DNA from: Flavobacterium foetidum
GTDB taxonomy: Bacteria; Bacteroidota; Bacteroidia; Flavobacteriales; Flavobacteriaceae
Direction of reading: 5' to 3'
NCBI RefSeq assembly: GCF_004634245.1
Contig: NZ_SJTF01000007.1
Location: 124,001 to 188,000, forward strand
Length of the DNA: 64,000 nt
The notes under the pieces are model-generated. The model searched no databases and was not told where the DNA came from. It saw nothing but the letters and a program-made list of their open reading frames with translations. Positions 37,466-46,915 of the stretch are shown piece by piece; positions within the stretch are counted from its first letter, which is position 1, and the number at the start of each line of letters is the position of its first letter. Made by a program: the position numbers and the translations under genes.

Positions 37466-38950
37466 TTATTTGTTGATCGCTTCGATTTTTAAAGTCCAAG
37501 CTTCTTTTGCTGGAAGATTGTTTCTTAAGCTTTCTGGAATTACTACTTTAAATCCGTTTCCTTCTTTTGTCCATTTTAAAGAAGTTTTAGAACCTAACAT
37601 TGTAATTTTTGTTCCTTTTTTAGGGCTGATTGATTTTACAGTGACTGCAGCAGGAATTTTATCTTCTCCGTCTTTAGCCAAATAAAAAGCAAATACATTT
37701 CCAGCTTTATTTTGTGTGAAACAGATGTTTTCTTCTTTGTAAGGTTCAATTGGTTTTGTGTTGTAAATCGCTGTGCTGTTTACTTTCATCCAATCTCCGT
37801 AAGCTTGCAATAAATCGTACGCCCCTTTATCCCACTCTCCTTCTGGACTTGGAGCAACATTTAATAATAAGTTTCCTCCTTTTGCTACAATATCAATCAA
37901 TAAATGAATTCCCTGTCTTCCAGTCATGTAAGTTGCACCTGGAGAATAAGACCATCCACCGCCTGACGGAATACAAGATTCCCAAGGATAAGGCAAAGTT
38001 TTAGCAGGAACACGTCCTTCTGGAGTTAAATAGTTTTGGTTTTTACCGTGAACTGCTCTATCCACAACAATTAAACCTGGTTGTTTCTGACGCGCTTTGA
38101 TTACCAATTCATCCATTTTCGGATCTTGATCTACTACTCTATGTTTGATGAAACCGTTTTTAGATTCGTTCTCCGTAAATTTATCGTCGTAGTTTTCTTT
38201 GATGTTTACTTGGTCTCTTTTTCTAACCCATCCACCATCTAACCATAAAATATCAACTTTACCGTAGTTCGTCAAAATCTCTAAGATTTGGTTGTGCGTG
38301 AAATCAACATATTTCTGCCATTTTTCTGGGTATAACGACGGATCGTAATTTACGTTTCTGTCGAATGGAGGAAAATAAGGATCCCAGTAGTTTTCGTTAT
38401 GCCAATCTGGTTTAGAGAAATAAGCTCCTGTTGAAATCCCTTCACCTCTAAAAGAGTTAAAAATTTCTTTTAAAACGTCTGCTTTAGGGTTTGTATGAAA
38501 CGGAACATCTTTACTCGTAATCTTGTAATCAGAATATTTAGTATCATACATATTGAAACCATCATGGTGTTTTGTAGTGAAAACCATGTATTTCATTCCT
38601 GCATATTTTGCTGCTTTAGCCCATTTTGCAGGATCAAATTTCACCGGATTAAAAGTCTTTCTTAATCCTTCGTAATCTTTGATATAATCATTATAATTAG
38701 ATGGATTGCTTCCTTTTTTACGTTCACACCATCCGTAATCTTCAGGGCAGATAGACCAGGATTCTACAATTCCCCATTGGCTGTAAGTCCCCCAGTGCAT
38801 TAGCAGACCAAATTTTTTGCCTTGCCATTCGTCTAAGTTTTTTAATACTGCCGGATCTGTTTCTGGTACGTATCTTTCATCTTCATAAATGGCCTGAGAG
38901 AACATTTGTACTGAAAATAAAAGGGCGATCATGAATATTCCTTTTTTCAT
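37466..38950 (-). CDS. GH29 alpha-L-fucosidase (short form)
   Basis: A 494-aa exported retaining fucosidase (signal peptide FMIALLFSVQMFSQA). The barrel begins KKFGLLMHWGTYSQWG. Landmarks are TTKHHDGFNMYDTKYSDYKI (about 125-144) and the nucleophile in ILWLDGGW (Asp238). The C-terminal third is a beta-sandwich with no extra carbohydrate-binding module. In an N-glycan locus, targets could be core alpha-1,6 or antenna alpha-1,3/4 fucose; the second GH29 at 56929 probably has the other preference. Confidence 0.95.
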   Translation of the reverse strand: MKKGIFMIALLFSVQMFSQAIYEDERYVPETDPAVLKNLDEWQGKKFGLLMHWGTYSQWGIVESWSICPEDYGWCERKKGSNPSNYNDYIKDYEGLRKTFNPVKFDPAKWAKAAKYAGMKYMVFTTKHHDGFNMYDTKYSDYKITSKDVPFHTNPKADVLKEIFNSFRGEGISTGAYFSKPDWHNENYWDPYFPPFDRNVNYDPSLYPEKWQKYVDFTHNQILEILTNYGKVDILWLDGGWVRKRDQVNIKENYDDKFTENESKNGFIKHRVVDQDPKMDELVIKARQKQPGLIVVDRAVHGKNQNYLTPEGRVPAKTLPYPWESCIPSGGGWSYSPGATYMTGRQGIHLLIDIVAKGGNLLLNVAPSPEGEWDKGAYDLLQAYGDWMKVNSTAIYNTKPIEPYKEENICFTQNKAGNVFAFYLAKDGEDKIPAAVTVKSISPKKGTKITMLGSKTSLKWTKEGNGFKVVIPESLRNNLPAKEAWTLKIEAINK

Positions 38951-38987
38951 CTTTACTCTAATTTATAATTTATTTATTCTTTGTTTT

Positions 38988-40838
38988 TTAGTTTAGTTTA
39001 TCAAGTATCGGTTGATCTGTAAAAGTTAATTCTTTTGGGGTATTTTCGTTAAGTTGCTCCAATACAACAAACTTATTTTCACCTTTGTTCAACCAACAGC
39101 CTGGCACATAAAGTGTTTGTTGCGGCCCTACTTTCCAATAGCGTCCTAGATTGTGTCCGTTAACAAATACAATTCCTTTTCCCCAATTGGTCATATCAAG
39201 AAAAGTATCGGCTGGTTTATCAATGTTTACAGTAGCTTCATATAAAACTGGACGTCCCGCTTTTACAGTTTCATTTTTAAGAGTTGGAACTTCACTCATC
39301 GGCATTTTATACATTTCCCATCCACCACTAATTTCATATTCATTAATGATTACTGGAGAAATAATTCCTTTCGTATTATGCACTATTTCAGCTCCGTAAT
39401 TAATACGTCCCATATTTTCAACCAAAATTTCTAAAATACCGTTAAAAGGAATAGAAACGGTCAGCTCGTAATTTTTGAAAACTCTATTCAACTCACCAAC
39501 CTTAGCTCCATTTACATAAACGGTAGCAAAGTCTCTTAATCCTTGTATTTTTAATTGACCTGAAATGGGCTGCGTAAATCGTTTACGATATAAAACATAT
39601 CCGTGTCCCTGACCTAAGTTTTCAAATGTTAATGGCTGGTCATTGACAACCGCTTTTTCTTTTTTGATCCAACTTAAAACATCCATACTCGATTTAATTG
39701 GCTGATTAGGATATTTTGTAACTGGTATTTTCTCAGGAATCGGCGCTAATTTCGTTTTAGAATACTTTTGCATTACGTCACGAATAGCCATGAATTTTGG
39801 TGTAGCCCAACCTGCTTCGTTAATAGGCGCATCGTAATCATAGCTTGTAATATCGGGCTGAATATCCATTTCTTCATTATAATTTGCACCAGAGGTAAAT
39901 CCGAAATTAGTACCACCGTGTACCATATAGTAATTAAAAGAAACACCCGCATCTAGGTACTTTTTAGTCTGGCTTGCAATCTCGTCAGATCCAATTTTAA
40001 TAAATGGTTCTGCCCAATGATCCAACCAGCCAGAATAAAACTCTGCGACCATGTAAGGACCTTGTCCTTTATGGAATTTATCAACCTGCTTTTTTAAGTT
40101 TTCTATATTTGATTCTCCATTTGCAGTTGGTAACACGCCTTCGACAGCACCACCTTCAAAAAGCCAAGTACCATCAGAAGTAAAAAAAGGCTCTGGAAAT
40201 CCCGTTTCTTTAAGCATATTGTAAATGGCTGTTTTGTATGCTTTATGATCATCAGCACTGATATCGGTTCTTTGAGAAACATAAGAACCAAATTCATTCT
40301 CAGCCTGAACCATAATAATTGGTCCTCCTTGGTTAGCAAAATTTCCTTTTACGACTGCATACAAATGTTCCAGATACGTTTTACAAGCTTCTAAAAATGC
40401 TTTGTTATTGGTACGAATTACCAAATCCTTATTGTTTTGCAGCCACCAAGGATAGCCTCCAAATTCCCATTCGCCACATGCATACGGTCCTGGTCTAAGA
40501 ATTACATATAATCCTTCGCTTTTAGCAATACGTAAAAACTCTGCCAGATCTTTATTTCCCGTTTTAAAATCCCATACATCTGGTGCTATTTCATGATAAT
40601 TCCAAAACACATAGGTTGCCACGGTATTCAATCCCATAGCTTTAAGCATTTGCAGTCTATGTCTCCAATACTCTTTGGGAATACGTTCATAATGCATTTC
40701 TCCCGAATGTATTTTGATAACTTTCCCGTCTTGCTTAAATTCTCCATTAGAAATAGAAAATCCTTTTGTTTGCGCCTTCGTTAGAAACGGCATCAAGCAA
40801 ATCAATAATACTCCGAGCTTAAATAATATCTTTTTCAT
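38988..40838 (-). CDS. GH35 beta-galactosidase
   Basis: A 616-aa exported enzyme removing terminal beta-galactose. The signal peptide ends about residue 22 (LTKAQ). The (beta/alpha)8 barrel shows SGEMHYERIPKEYW, RPGPYACGEWEFGGYPWWL, acid/base ENEFGS (Glu182) and nucleophile VAEFYSGW (Glu266). C-terminal jelly-roll domains follow, with GRYWKVGPQQTLYVPGCWL, the family's late signature. It lies 37 bp upstream of GH29. It would expose GlcNAc for the GH20 enzyme encoded just upstream. Confidence 0.96.
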   Translation of the reverse strand: MKKILFKLGVLLICLMPFLTKAQTKGFSISNGEFKQDGKVIKIHSGEMHYERIPKEYWRHRLQMLKAMGLNTVATYVFWNYHEIAPDVWDFKTGNKDLAEFLRIAKSEGLYVILRPGPYACGEWEFGGYPWWLQNNKDLVIRTNNKAFLEACKTYLEHLYAVVKGNFANQGGPIIMVQAENEFGSYVSQRTDISADDHKAYKTAIYNMLKETGFPEPFFTSDGTWLFEGGAVEGVLPTANGESNIENLKKQVDKFHKGQGPYMVAEFYSGWLDHWAEPFIKIGSDEIASQTKKYLDAGVSFNYYMVHGGTNFGFTSGANYNEEMDIQPDITSYDYDAPINEAGWATPKFMAIRDVMQKYSKTKLAPIPEKIPVTKYPNQPIKSSMDVLSWIKKEKAVVNDQPLTFENLGQGHGYVLYRKRFTQPISGQLKIQGLRDFATVYVNGAKVGELNRVFKNYELTVSIPFNGILEILVENMGRINYGAEIVHNTKGIISPVIINEYEISGGWEMYKMPMSEVPTLKNETVKAGRPVLYEATVNIDKPADTFLDMTNWGKGIVFVNGHNLGRYWKVGPQQTLYVPGCWLNKGENKFVVLEQLNENTPKELTFTDQPILDKLN

Positions 40839-40924
40839 TTTTTTTCAGATTATACATTTATGACTTTAAAACTTTGTAAAAGTTTGAACTTTGACAAAGC
40901 TGTCACAAGTATTTCACGTTAAAC

Positions 40925-41003
40925 TATGTGTTGGAAACTAGTTTCTTTCTAAACTCTTTTACCAAGTTTCGAAAGAAAAAAAACTATGTTTCTATGTGTT
41001 TAA
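40925..41003. repeat. CTATGTGTT/AAACTAGTTTCTTTC intergenic repeat
   Basis: ACTATGTGTTGGAAACTAG at the left and ACTATGTTTCTATGTGTTT at the right. It matches the internal part of the MITE-like element at 59145-59343 and a similar unit at 48174-48246. A weak AACTTTGACAAAG-type hairpin precedes it (about 40868-40900). It lies in the 168-bp gap between GH20 and GH35. Confidence 0.6.
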
Positions 41004-41006
41004 AAA

Positions 41007-43319
41007 CTAATTCACCAAAATTTCATCCACAAACAACCAAGAGCTTTCACCTTTTGGACTTTTCTTTAAGTTGCCTGCAATTACTTTTACAAAACGTGCG
41101 TTTTGTTTTTGGAAATTGATTTTGAAATCTTTCAATTCCGGAACTGCATTTACAGCATAAGGACGAGTTATTTTTCCAACTTGTTTGTATTTAGAACCAT
41201 CATTAGAAATCAGCACTTTAACTTCTATCGGAAAATTAACTCCCGCTCCCTGACTTTCTAAAGTTCCAACGATAACTTGCTCAATACTTTCCTCTTTTCC
41301 AAGCTCTACCACGAGTTCCATATCGTTCACCAACCAAGCTTGCCATTGTCCGTCGTGGAAATTTTTACTTCCTCTAATGGTATTGACCATTGTGTTTGCA
41401 TCTCCTTTGTAACTTTGGTTGTAAGGTGTCAAGTATTTAACTTTTTTTGAAAAACCTTTATGGAAAACTAAGGTATCTGTGTATGTTTTTCCAACTGGTT
41501 TATCGTCCTGAAATAATGAAGCTTTTAAAACTGTTGTTTCTTTAATTTCAATAGGAGTTGTGTATTTTATTGGATGATGATCAATATTTTTATCTCCTAA
41601 AACATAACGAATATCTGGATTAGGAAACTCATTTTTCAATTCTACTTTGATTTGTTTATTCCCTAAATCAGCTGTTGGAGAAGCCGTTACCAAATAAGCA
41701 CTTTTTGCATAATTCACCCCCTGATAATCGTAACGTTTAAACATTGAAAACAATCTTGAAGTAAAATCATTCCAATTACGCTTTTCTTTCGGACTCCATA
41801 ATGTTTCTGATAAAGCCGCTAATCTTGGAAAAATCATATATTCAGAATCTTTTGGTCCTTTAATATGTTCTGCCCATAAATTGGCTTGTCCGCCTAAAAC
41901 ATGTGCTGCTTCCTGCGGTGTCATTGTTGCCACTACAGGATCAAATTTGTACACTTCGCTTAACGGATTGTAAGCATCAAAAGCTAAAGGTTCTTCGTTT
42001 TGCGGACCTTGATAAAAGTTAAAATAACATGGAGATTCTGGAGTCATAATTACGTCATGCCCTTGATCTGCTGCTTCGATGCCGCCTTTCATTCCTCTCC
42101 AGCTCATCACCGTTGCATCTGGAGCTAAGCCACCTTCAAGAATTTCATCCCAACCGATAACTCTTTTACCTTTTGAGTTGATGTATTTTTCCATACGTTT
42201 TACAAAATAGCTTTGTAATTCGTTGACATCTTTCAAGCGTTCATCTTTAATTCTTTTTTGGCAATGCGGACATTTCGCCCAATTGGTTTTAGTCGCTTCA
42301 TCACCACCAATATGAATATATTTTGAAGGGAAAATCGTGATTACTTCATCAATTACATTTTGCAAAAACTCAAATGTAGTTTCTTTTCCTGCACAATAAA
42401 TATCTGTCAAAGGCCAAACTCCGCCCGATGGAACTCCTATTTTCTGATCGAAACAAGCCAATTCCGGATAAGAAGCAATGGCACTGCTTACGTGAGCCGG
42501 CATTTCGATTTCGGGAATTACTTCAATTCCTTTTGTTGCGGCATATTTTACGATTTCTCTTAATTCATCTTGCGTGAAAAATCCGCCGTAAGTTCCTTTT
42601 TGATCTGCAGTTACAGGAAGCCTTGCATTCCATGATAAGTTTTCCTGATCTACTCTCCAAGCACCAACTTCTGTCAGTTTTGGATATTTTTTGATTTCGA
42701 TTCTCCAGCCTTGATCGTCAACCAAATGCATGTGCAAAACGTTCATTTTATGCGCTGCCAAACGATCGATTGTCGCTAAAACATAATTCTTATCAAAGAA
42801 ATGACGCGATAAATCCAGCATTAAACCTCTCCACTTAAAACGAGGTTCGTCATTAATGGTTAAACTTGGTATCTCCCATTTTGCAGAAGTAATCGCAAAC
42901 TGGCTTTCAATTGCTTCAGGAAGTAATTGTCTAATGCTTTCTAAAGCATACAAAAAACCATTATTTCCTTTCGCAGAAATAGTAATATTAGTCGGATTTA
43001 CATCTAAAACATAAGCTTCATTCTTTAAGTTCGGATCTGTTTTTAGCAAAACATAATTGCTAGCCGGAGCTTTTGTAGTCACTTCCGGTTTCCATCCTGC
43101 TGCAGTTCCAAATCTAGAAGCAAAAGAATTTGCTGCATCTTTTTGGAAATCGCCGTTTACTACAAACTTTGTGTCTTTTGTGAATTCAAAAACACCTGTT
43201 TTAATAAGGGTCTGAGTCGGTTTAGGAATGATACGAATATCACTTTCCGTATACACTTTCTGAGCGTTAGCCGAGAAAATTGAAGAAATTAGCGTTAATA
43301 GAAATAGTAATTTTTTCAT
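41007..43319 (-). CDS. GH20 beta-N-acetylhexosaminidase
   Basis: A 770-aa exported enzyme. Residues 25-155 are the GH20b domain. The barrel (about 158-510) has the catalytic pair D340-E341 in HIGGDEATK, plus HMHLVDDQGWRIEIKKYPKL and the oxazolinium-site Trp in SWRGMKGG. The C-terminus has a CHB_HEX_C-like segment and an F5/8 C-like beta-sandwich (about 640-770, NFHDGQWQAWLVNDMELVVELG). It removes beta-GlcNAc/GalNAc from glycan ends. The ATG at 43319 begins a standard signal peptide (LLFLLTLISSIFSANAQ); 43364 is in frame but adds a charged leader. Confidence 0.95.
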   Translation of the reverse strand: MKKLLFLLTLISSIFSANAQKVYTESDIRIIPKPTQTLIKTGVFEFTKDTKFVVNGDFQKDAANSFASRFGTAAGWKPEVTTKAPASNYVLLKTDPNLKNEAYVLDVNPTNITISAKGNNGFLYALESIRQLLPEAIESQFAITSAKWEIPSLTINDEPRFKWRGLMLDLSRHFFDKNYVLATIDRLAAHKMNVLHMHLVDDQGWRIEIKKYPKLTEVGAWRVDQENLSWNARLPVTADQKGTYGGFFTQDELREIVKYAATKGIEVIPEIEMPAHVSSAIASYPELACFDQKIGVPSGGVWPLTDIYCAGKETTFEFLQNVIDEVITIFPSKYIHIGGDEATKTNWAKCPHCQKRIKDERLKDVNELQSYFVKRMEKYINSKGKRVIGWDEILEGGLAPDATVMSWRGMKGGIEAADQGHDVIMTPESPCYFNFYQGPQNEEPLAFDAYNPLSEVYKFDPVVATMTPQEAAHVLGGQANLWAEHIKGPKDSEYMIFPRLAALSETLWSPKEKRNWNDFTSRLFSMFKRYDYQGVNYAKSAYLVTASPTADLGNKQIKVELKNEFPNPDIRYVLGDKNIDHHPIKYTTPIEIKETTVLKASLFQDDKPVGKTYTDTLVFHKGFSKKVKYLTPYNQSYKGDANTMVNTIRGSKNFHDGQWQAWLVNDMELVVELGKEESIEQVIVGTLESQGAGVNFPIEVKVLISNDGSKYKQVGKITRPYAVNAVPELKDFKINFQKQNARFVKVIAGNLKKSPKGESSWLFVDEILVN

Positions 43320-43390
43320 TCTTTGTTTTTTGGTTTCTCTGTGTGGATTGTTGTTAAAACCCAAGAGAGGTGGTTTTTTAGGTTTAGTTT

Positions 43391-43490
43391 GTCATTTCGA
43401 CTGAAAGGAGAAATCGCAATAGAAATTCCTCGCAGAATGTCGCCAATCTTTGTCGAATCCCGAGTGTGATTTCTCCTTCGTCGAAATGAC
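43391..43490. repeat. GTCATTTCGA palindromic repeat, copy 2
   Basis: A 100-bp element with ends GTCATTTCGACTGAAAGGAG and CTCCTTCGTCGAAATGAC, and internal TCGCCAATCTTTGTCGA. It is followed by an AACTTTGTCAAAGTT / AACTTTGACAAAGTT hairpin (43506-43538) and a decayed CTATGTGTT unit (about 43590-43612). It fills the 312-bp gap between GH20 and the asparaginase gene. Confidence 0.8.
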
Positions 43491-43505
43491 AAAACTTTGT
43501 GGTAA

Positions 43506-43538
43506 AACTTTGTCAAAGTTTGAAACTTTGACAAAGTT
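43506..43538. terminator. Terminator-like hairpin between glycosylasparaginase and GH20
   Basis: AACTTTGTCAAAGTTTG / AAACTTTGACAAAGTT, with no long T-run. The same kind of sequence is at 48074-48105. It could attenuate the upstream operon segment. Confidence 0.4.
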
Positions 43539-43631
43539 CTTGTCAAGCTATGTTATTTATTAAAAGTGAAACGCCTCTAAACACAATAAAAATCTATGTT
43601 TCTATGTGTTTAAAAAATTTCACTCAAAATC

Positions 43632-44657
43632 TTATTTATCCCAAGACATTTTAAATTTTGCGTCTTCCATTCTGTGTCCTTTTACATCATCGGAAACGGC
43701 AAAATTAAATCCTGATCTTAGGCTGTAACCTGCATATTCGCCGTTTTTGTTTAAAGCAATAAAACCAACTTGCAGATACTCCATATCTTTATGATTTTTA
43801 TGTTTGTTGTAAATACGTTCTGTGATTTCTTTACAAGCATCGTAAGGAGATTTTCCCTGACGCATTAGTTCCACCACCATTGCGCTTCCCGCAGTTCTAA
43901 TAACTGCTTCGCCCAAACCTGTTGCCGCTGCAGCTCCCACTTCGTTGTCCAAGAAAAGACCCGCGCCGATTATTGGGGAGTCACCGACGCGTCCGTGCAT
44001 TTTCCAAGCTGCACCGCTCGTGGTACATCCGCCAGAAAGATTGCCTTCTTGGTCTAACATTAGCATACTTATGGTATCGTGGTTTTCTATATTGATAACT
44101 GGTTTATATTTAGACTCTTCCATCCATTTTTTCCAGTCTTTTTCTGATTCTGGTGTCAAAAGATTTTCTTCTTTGAAGCCTTCTGATAAAGCAAACTGTA
44201 ACGCTCCTTGTCCTGCTAACATGACGTGAGGCGTATTTTGCAGTACTCTTTTTGCTACAGAAATTGGGTGTTTGATTCCCTGCAGAAAACAAACGGAACC
44301 GCAATTACTGTTGTGATCCATGATACAGGCATCAAGAGTTACTTTCCCTTCGCGATCCGGATAGCCGCCGTAACCCACACTACGGACAGTCGGATCGGCT
44401 TCAGGTATTTTCATTCCGGCTTCGATAGCATCTAAAGCCGATTTTCCTTCTTTAAGGTTTTTCCAAGATTCTTTATTCGCAGGTAAACCGTGGTTCCATG
44501 TCGAAATAATAATCGGTTTTGTCTGCTTTTTTTCTTTTGGTTCTACAGCTGTTTCTTCATTTTCGCGATTCGCTGCAAATCCGCTTACGCCCAAAACAGA
44601 ACTTATGGCTAAGGTGCCTAAAGTCGTTTTCTTAATAAAATCTCTTCTATTTGACAT
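43632..44657 (-). CDS. N4-(beta-N-acetylglucosaminyl)-L-asparaginase
   Basis: A 341-aa Ntn hydrolase that cuts the GlcNAc-Asn bond of free glycoasparagine. A Tat signal (SNRRDFIKKT, residues 2-11) sends it folded to the periplasm. HDTISMLMLD contains the predicted autoprocessing site, with Thr195 becoming the N-terminal nucleophile. GNCG/SNCGSVCFL and GGCTTSGAAWKMHGRVGDSPIIGAGLF match the flavobacterial and human enzymes. The enzyme needs a free alpha-amino and carboxyl group on the Asn, so peptide must be removed first. The start at 44657 is chosen for the Tat motif; 44690 is in frame. Confidence 0.95.
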   Translation of the reverse strand: MSNRRDFIKKTTLGTLAISSVLGVSGFAANRENEETAVEPKEKKQTKPIIISTWNHGLPANKESWKNLKEGKSALDAIEAGMKIPEADPTVRSVGYGGYPDREGKVTLDACIMDHNSNCGSVCFLQGIKHPISVAKRVLQNTPHVMLAGQGALQFALSEGFKEENLLTPESEKDWKKWMEESKYKPVINIENHDTISMLMLDQEGNLSGGCTTSGAAWKMHGRVGDSPIIGAGLFLDNEVGAAAATGLGEAVIRTAGSAMVVELMRQGKSPYDACKEITERIYNKHKNHKDMEYLQVGFIALNKNGEYAGYSLRSGFNFAVSDDVKGHRMEDAKFKMSWDK

Positions 44658-44747
44658 GTCTTTTGGTTTTAATTCAACTTTCAGAAACAAAACGTTCTTA
44701 ATGTTGCTAAAATACTCAGTAATAATTTTTAATCCCAGTAAAATCGA

Positions 44748-45866
44748 CTACAAGGTCGATTTTACGGCCTTAATAGTCTTTAAATTACTATCTGATAAGG
44801 CATTTCCGTCAAAAAATGAAACTCCAGTTGCGCCATTTCTCTTCGCTTCTAAAATCGCTTCTTTTAATTCTGCATCCGATTTTAATCCCGGAATATAGAT
44901 TCCTGTATTGACTTTTGTATTTTTTCCTTCCAAATCGGCTACACCTTGTTTTGTTGCGTAACCTACCCAGTCAATTTCTTCATCATAAAAACTATGATAA
45001 ATCATTGGATATACTTCGTCAATATTCCATTTGTCCCAACGCTGACGCACCATGTGGTCTGCCATTTCTGGATAAGGAAATACTGCTGCCGTTAATTTTT
45101 TATTGTGTTTATGAGCAATTTTATAAGCATCATCCACTACTGCTTTTACCGCATTTAATCTGAAATTTTTCCACTCCATATCAATTGAAGTATTGTGGCT
45201 TTTCTTCGGATTTTTATGATGTTCTTTTTCGAATTTGCTTACACAGGCATTGCAATAACAAAAATCAAATTGTGGTAATTCTGTATCCTGAACCAAGTTG
45301 TATTTTGGCAATAAACTGATTGGCAGGAAAATATCTGGGAAACGAATGTAATCTAAATGTACGCTTTCCACTCCTTCTACTTTGGCTAAACCTTCCACTA
45401 AACCTAAAACGTGGTTTCTAGATTCTTCTTTAGTCGGACAAAGCCATTGGTAATAATCTACGTATGGACGGTTATCAAAACAAGATTTTCCTTCTTTGCT
45501 CACCTGATACCAATCTGGATGCTGTAAAGCGATTGAATCATTTGGGCGGTTCATTGCCATAATCCAGGCATGAACTTTTAGACCTTCTTTTGTGGCAAGC
45601 GGTACTAATCTTGCTAATAGTTTTGGGTCGGTTTGTGTGTTAATTAAAACTTCATCAATACCGCCGTCTTTGTATTTTTTGAATTCTTTCGAATAATCTG
45701 CATCCGATTTCTTAGCGTCGGCAGTTGTCCAAACTCCAAAAATGAATTTCCCGTTTTCTTCTGCTTTAGTTTCTTTTTGCCCGCATGAGAATAAACTCAG
45801 CGAAAGCGCTAATACTAAAACTTTTGATAGTTTTTGTAACTTACTCGTTCGTAATAATTTTACCAT
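44748..45866 (-). CDS. GHL10-like lipoprotein, putative glycoside hydrolase
   Basis: A 372-aa lipoprotein (LSLFSCGQ, Cys28). The body fits the family 10-like (DUF187/GHL10) TIM barrels: FGVWTTADAKK at the first strand, HAWIMAMNRP, and SVHLDYIRFPD (Asp172) at the usual catalytic strand. A CYCNAC cluster (about residues 202-207) is seen in this group and may bind metal. VYPMIYHSFYDEE and TGVSFFDGN complete the barrel. The substrate is unknown. Its start overlaps the end of the CBM9-like gene by 26 bp, so the two are translationally coupled and probably act together. Confidence 0.78.
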   Translation of the reverse strand: MVKLLRTSKLQKLSKVLVLALSLSLFSCGQKETKAEENGKFIFGVWTTADAKKSDADYSKEFKKYKDGGIDEVLINTQTDPKLLARLVPLATKEGLKVHAWIMAMNRPNDSIALQHPDWYQVSKEGKSCFDNRPYVDYYQWLCPTKEESRNHVLGLVEGLAKVEGVESVHLDYIRFPDIFLPISLLPKYNLVQDTELPQFDFCYCNACVSKFEKEHHKNPKKSHNTSIDMEWKNFRLNAVKAVVDDAYKIAHKHNKKLTAAVFPYPEMADHMVRQRWDKWNIDEVYPMIYHSFYDEEIDWVGYATKQGVADLEGKNTKVNTGIYIPGLKSDAELKEAILEAKRNGATGVSFFDGNALSDSNLKTIKAVKSTL

Positions 45867-46911
45867 CTTCTTTTATTATTAAGGTTTTGTTTGAAAAAGG
45901 ACTTTTCACTGCAATATTAAATCCTGATAAATGATTTTCTAATGTCGGTTTTAAAACTTTTCCATCAACAATTATATTTTTTTTACTGATATTTTGAAGG
46001 GATTTTGCCCAAGTTTTATTCTTTTCAAAATATCTTTTTTGAGCCCTATACAACGTGTACAGTTCCCATTTCACTTTTTCTTCCTGCGGAATTGTATACT
46101 TATCATCGCTTTCTTTAGAAGAGAAGTATACATAAGCCCATTTTTCGGGCTCATGCATATTGATGACTCCCATAGGCGACCAAACCCAATTGTATTCTGG
46201 GAGAAATTTTCCTTCTTTGTCTTTTTTACGTTCATATTTTCCATCAATAACATCGTGCTGCCAATTTACACGAGAGAAATTGACTCTCCAAAATTTGTCC
46301 TTTGGAACAATATTATCGAAATACGATGTTTTATAAACCGACCACGGAATGGCAATTTCTAATGTCCAGCCTTTATCGGTATCTGAAGCATTATTTAAAG
46401 TTCCGTCAACCTTTACAGCCGATTTTAAACCTGTAATATTCCAGTCGTTTAAAACGGTGTTTTTTTCTCGGTACGGTTTATTGATGAATAAATCCCAAGC
46501 CGTATTCAGCGCATTTATTTCTAATTCATAATAATTGTGAGTATCATTATCGGGATCGATAAAAACCTCAAAATCATTATTGTAAAAAATAATAGTATCA
46601 CGCTGTCTTAGATTTGCCCAAACATGAGGCTCCTCCATTTTGGCTAAGATATAGTAGTAATTATCGTCCCAAAGCATTTTTACTTGGGTCTTGTACTTTG
46701 GCTTTTCAACACCTTCTATATCGATAAAAGGCGTTGTCCAAGATGCTTTTTCCCAAGCTTTGTCTGCTTCATCGCCGTCAATTACTATTTCTTTTGAGGT
46801 TTTGTATGCAACATAACTTTTAGGACTGACCTCCTTTTCGGCCTGCGCATAAATCATCAAAGAAAAAAAACTTGCGAACAGGGACAATAATTTACCTCTA
46901 CTATGCATCAT
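45841..46911 (-). CDS. CBM9-like carbohydrate-binding protein
   Basis: A 356-aa exported protein with signal peptide (LLSLFASFFSLMIYAQA). Residues 35-260 fit the CBM9-like beta-sandwich family: IVIDGDEADKAWEKASWTTPF, VKMLWDDNYYYILAKMEEPHVWANL, NDFEVFIDPDNDTHNYYELEINALN and WTLEIAIPW. The last ~90 aa form a separate charged segment with YRAQKRYFEKNKTW. No catalytic residues are recognised; it may present glycan to the partner GHL10-like lipoprotein. It begins 4 bp after the GH130 stop. Confidence 0.85.
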   Translation of the reverse strand: MMHSRGKLLSLFASFFSLMIYAQAEKEVSPKSYVAYKTSKEIVIDGDEADKAWEKASWTTPFIDIEGVEKPKYKTQVKMLWDDNYYYILAKMEEPHVWANLRQRDTIIFYNNDFEVFIDPDNDTHNYYELEINALNTAWDLFINKPYREKNTVLNDWNITGLKSAVKVDGTLNNASDTDKGWTLEIAIPWSVYKTSYFDNIVPKDKFWRVNFSRVNWQHDVIDGKYERKKDKEGKFLPEYNWVWSPMGVINMHEPEKWAYVYFSSKESDDKYTIPQEEKVKWELYTLYRAQKRYFEKNKTWAKSLQNISKKNIIVDGKVLKPTLENHLSGFNIAVKSPFSNKTLIIKEDGKIITNE

Positions 46912-46915
46912 TATA

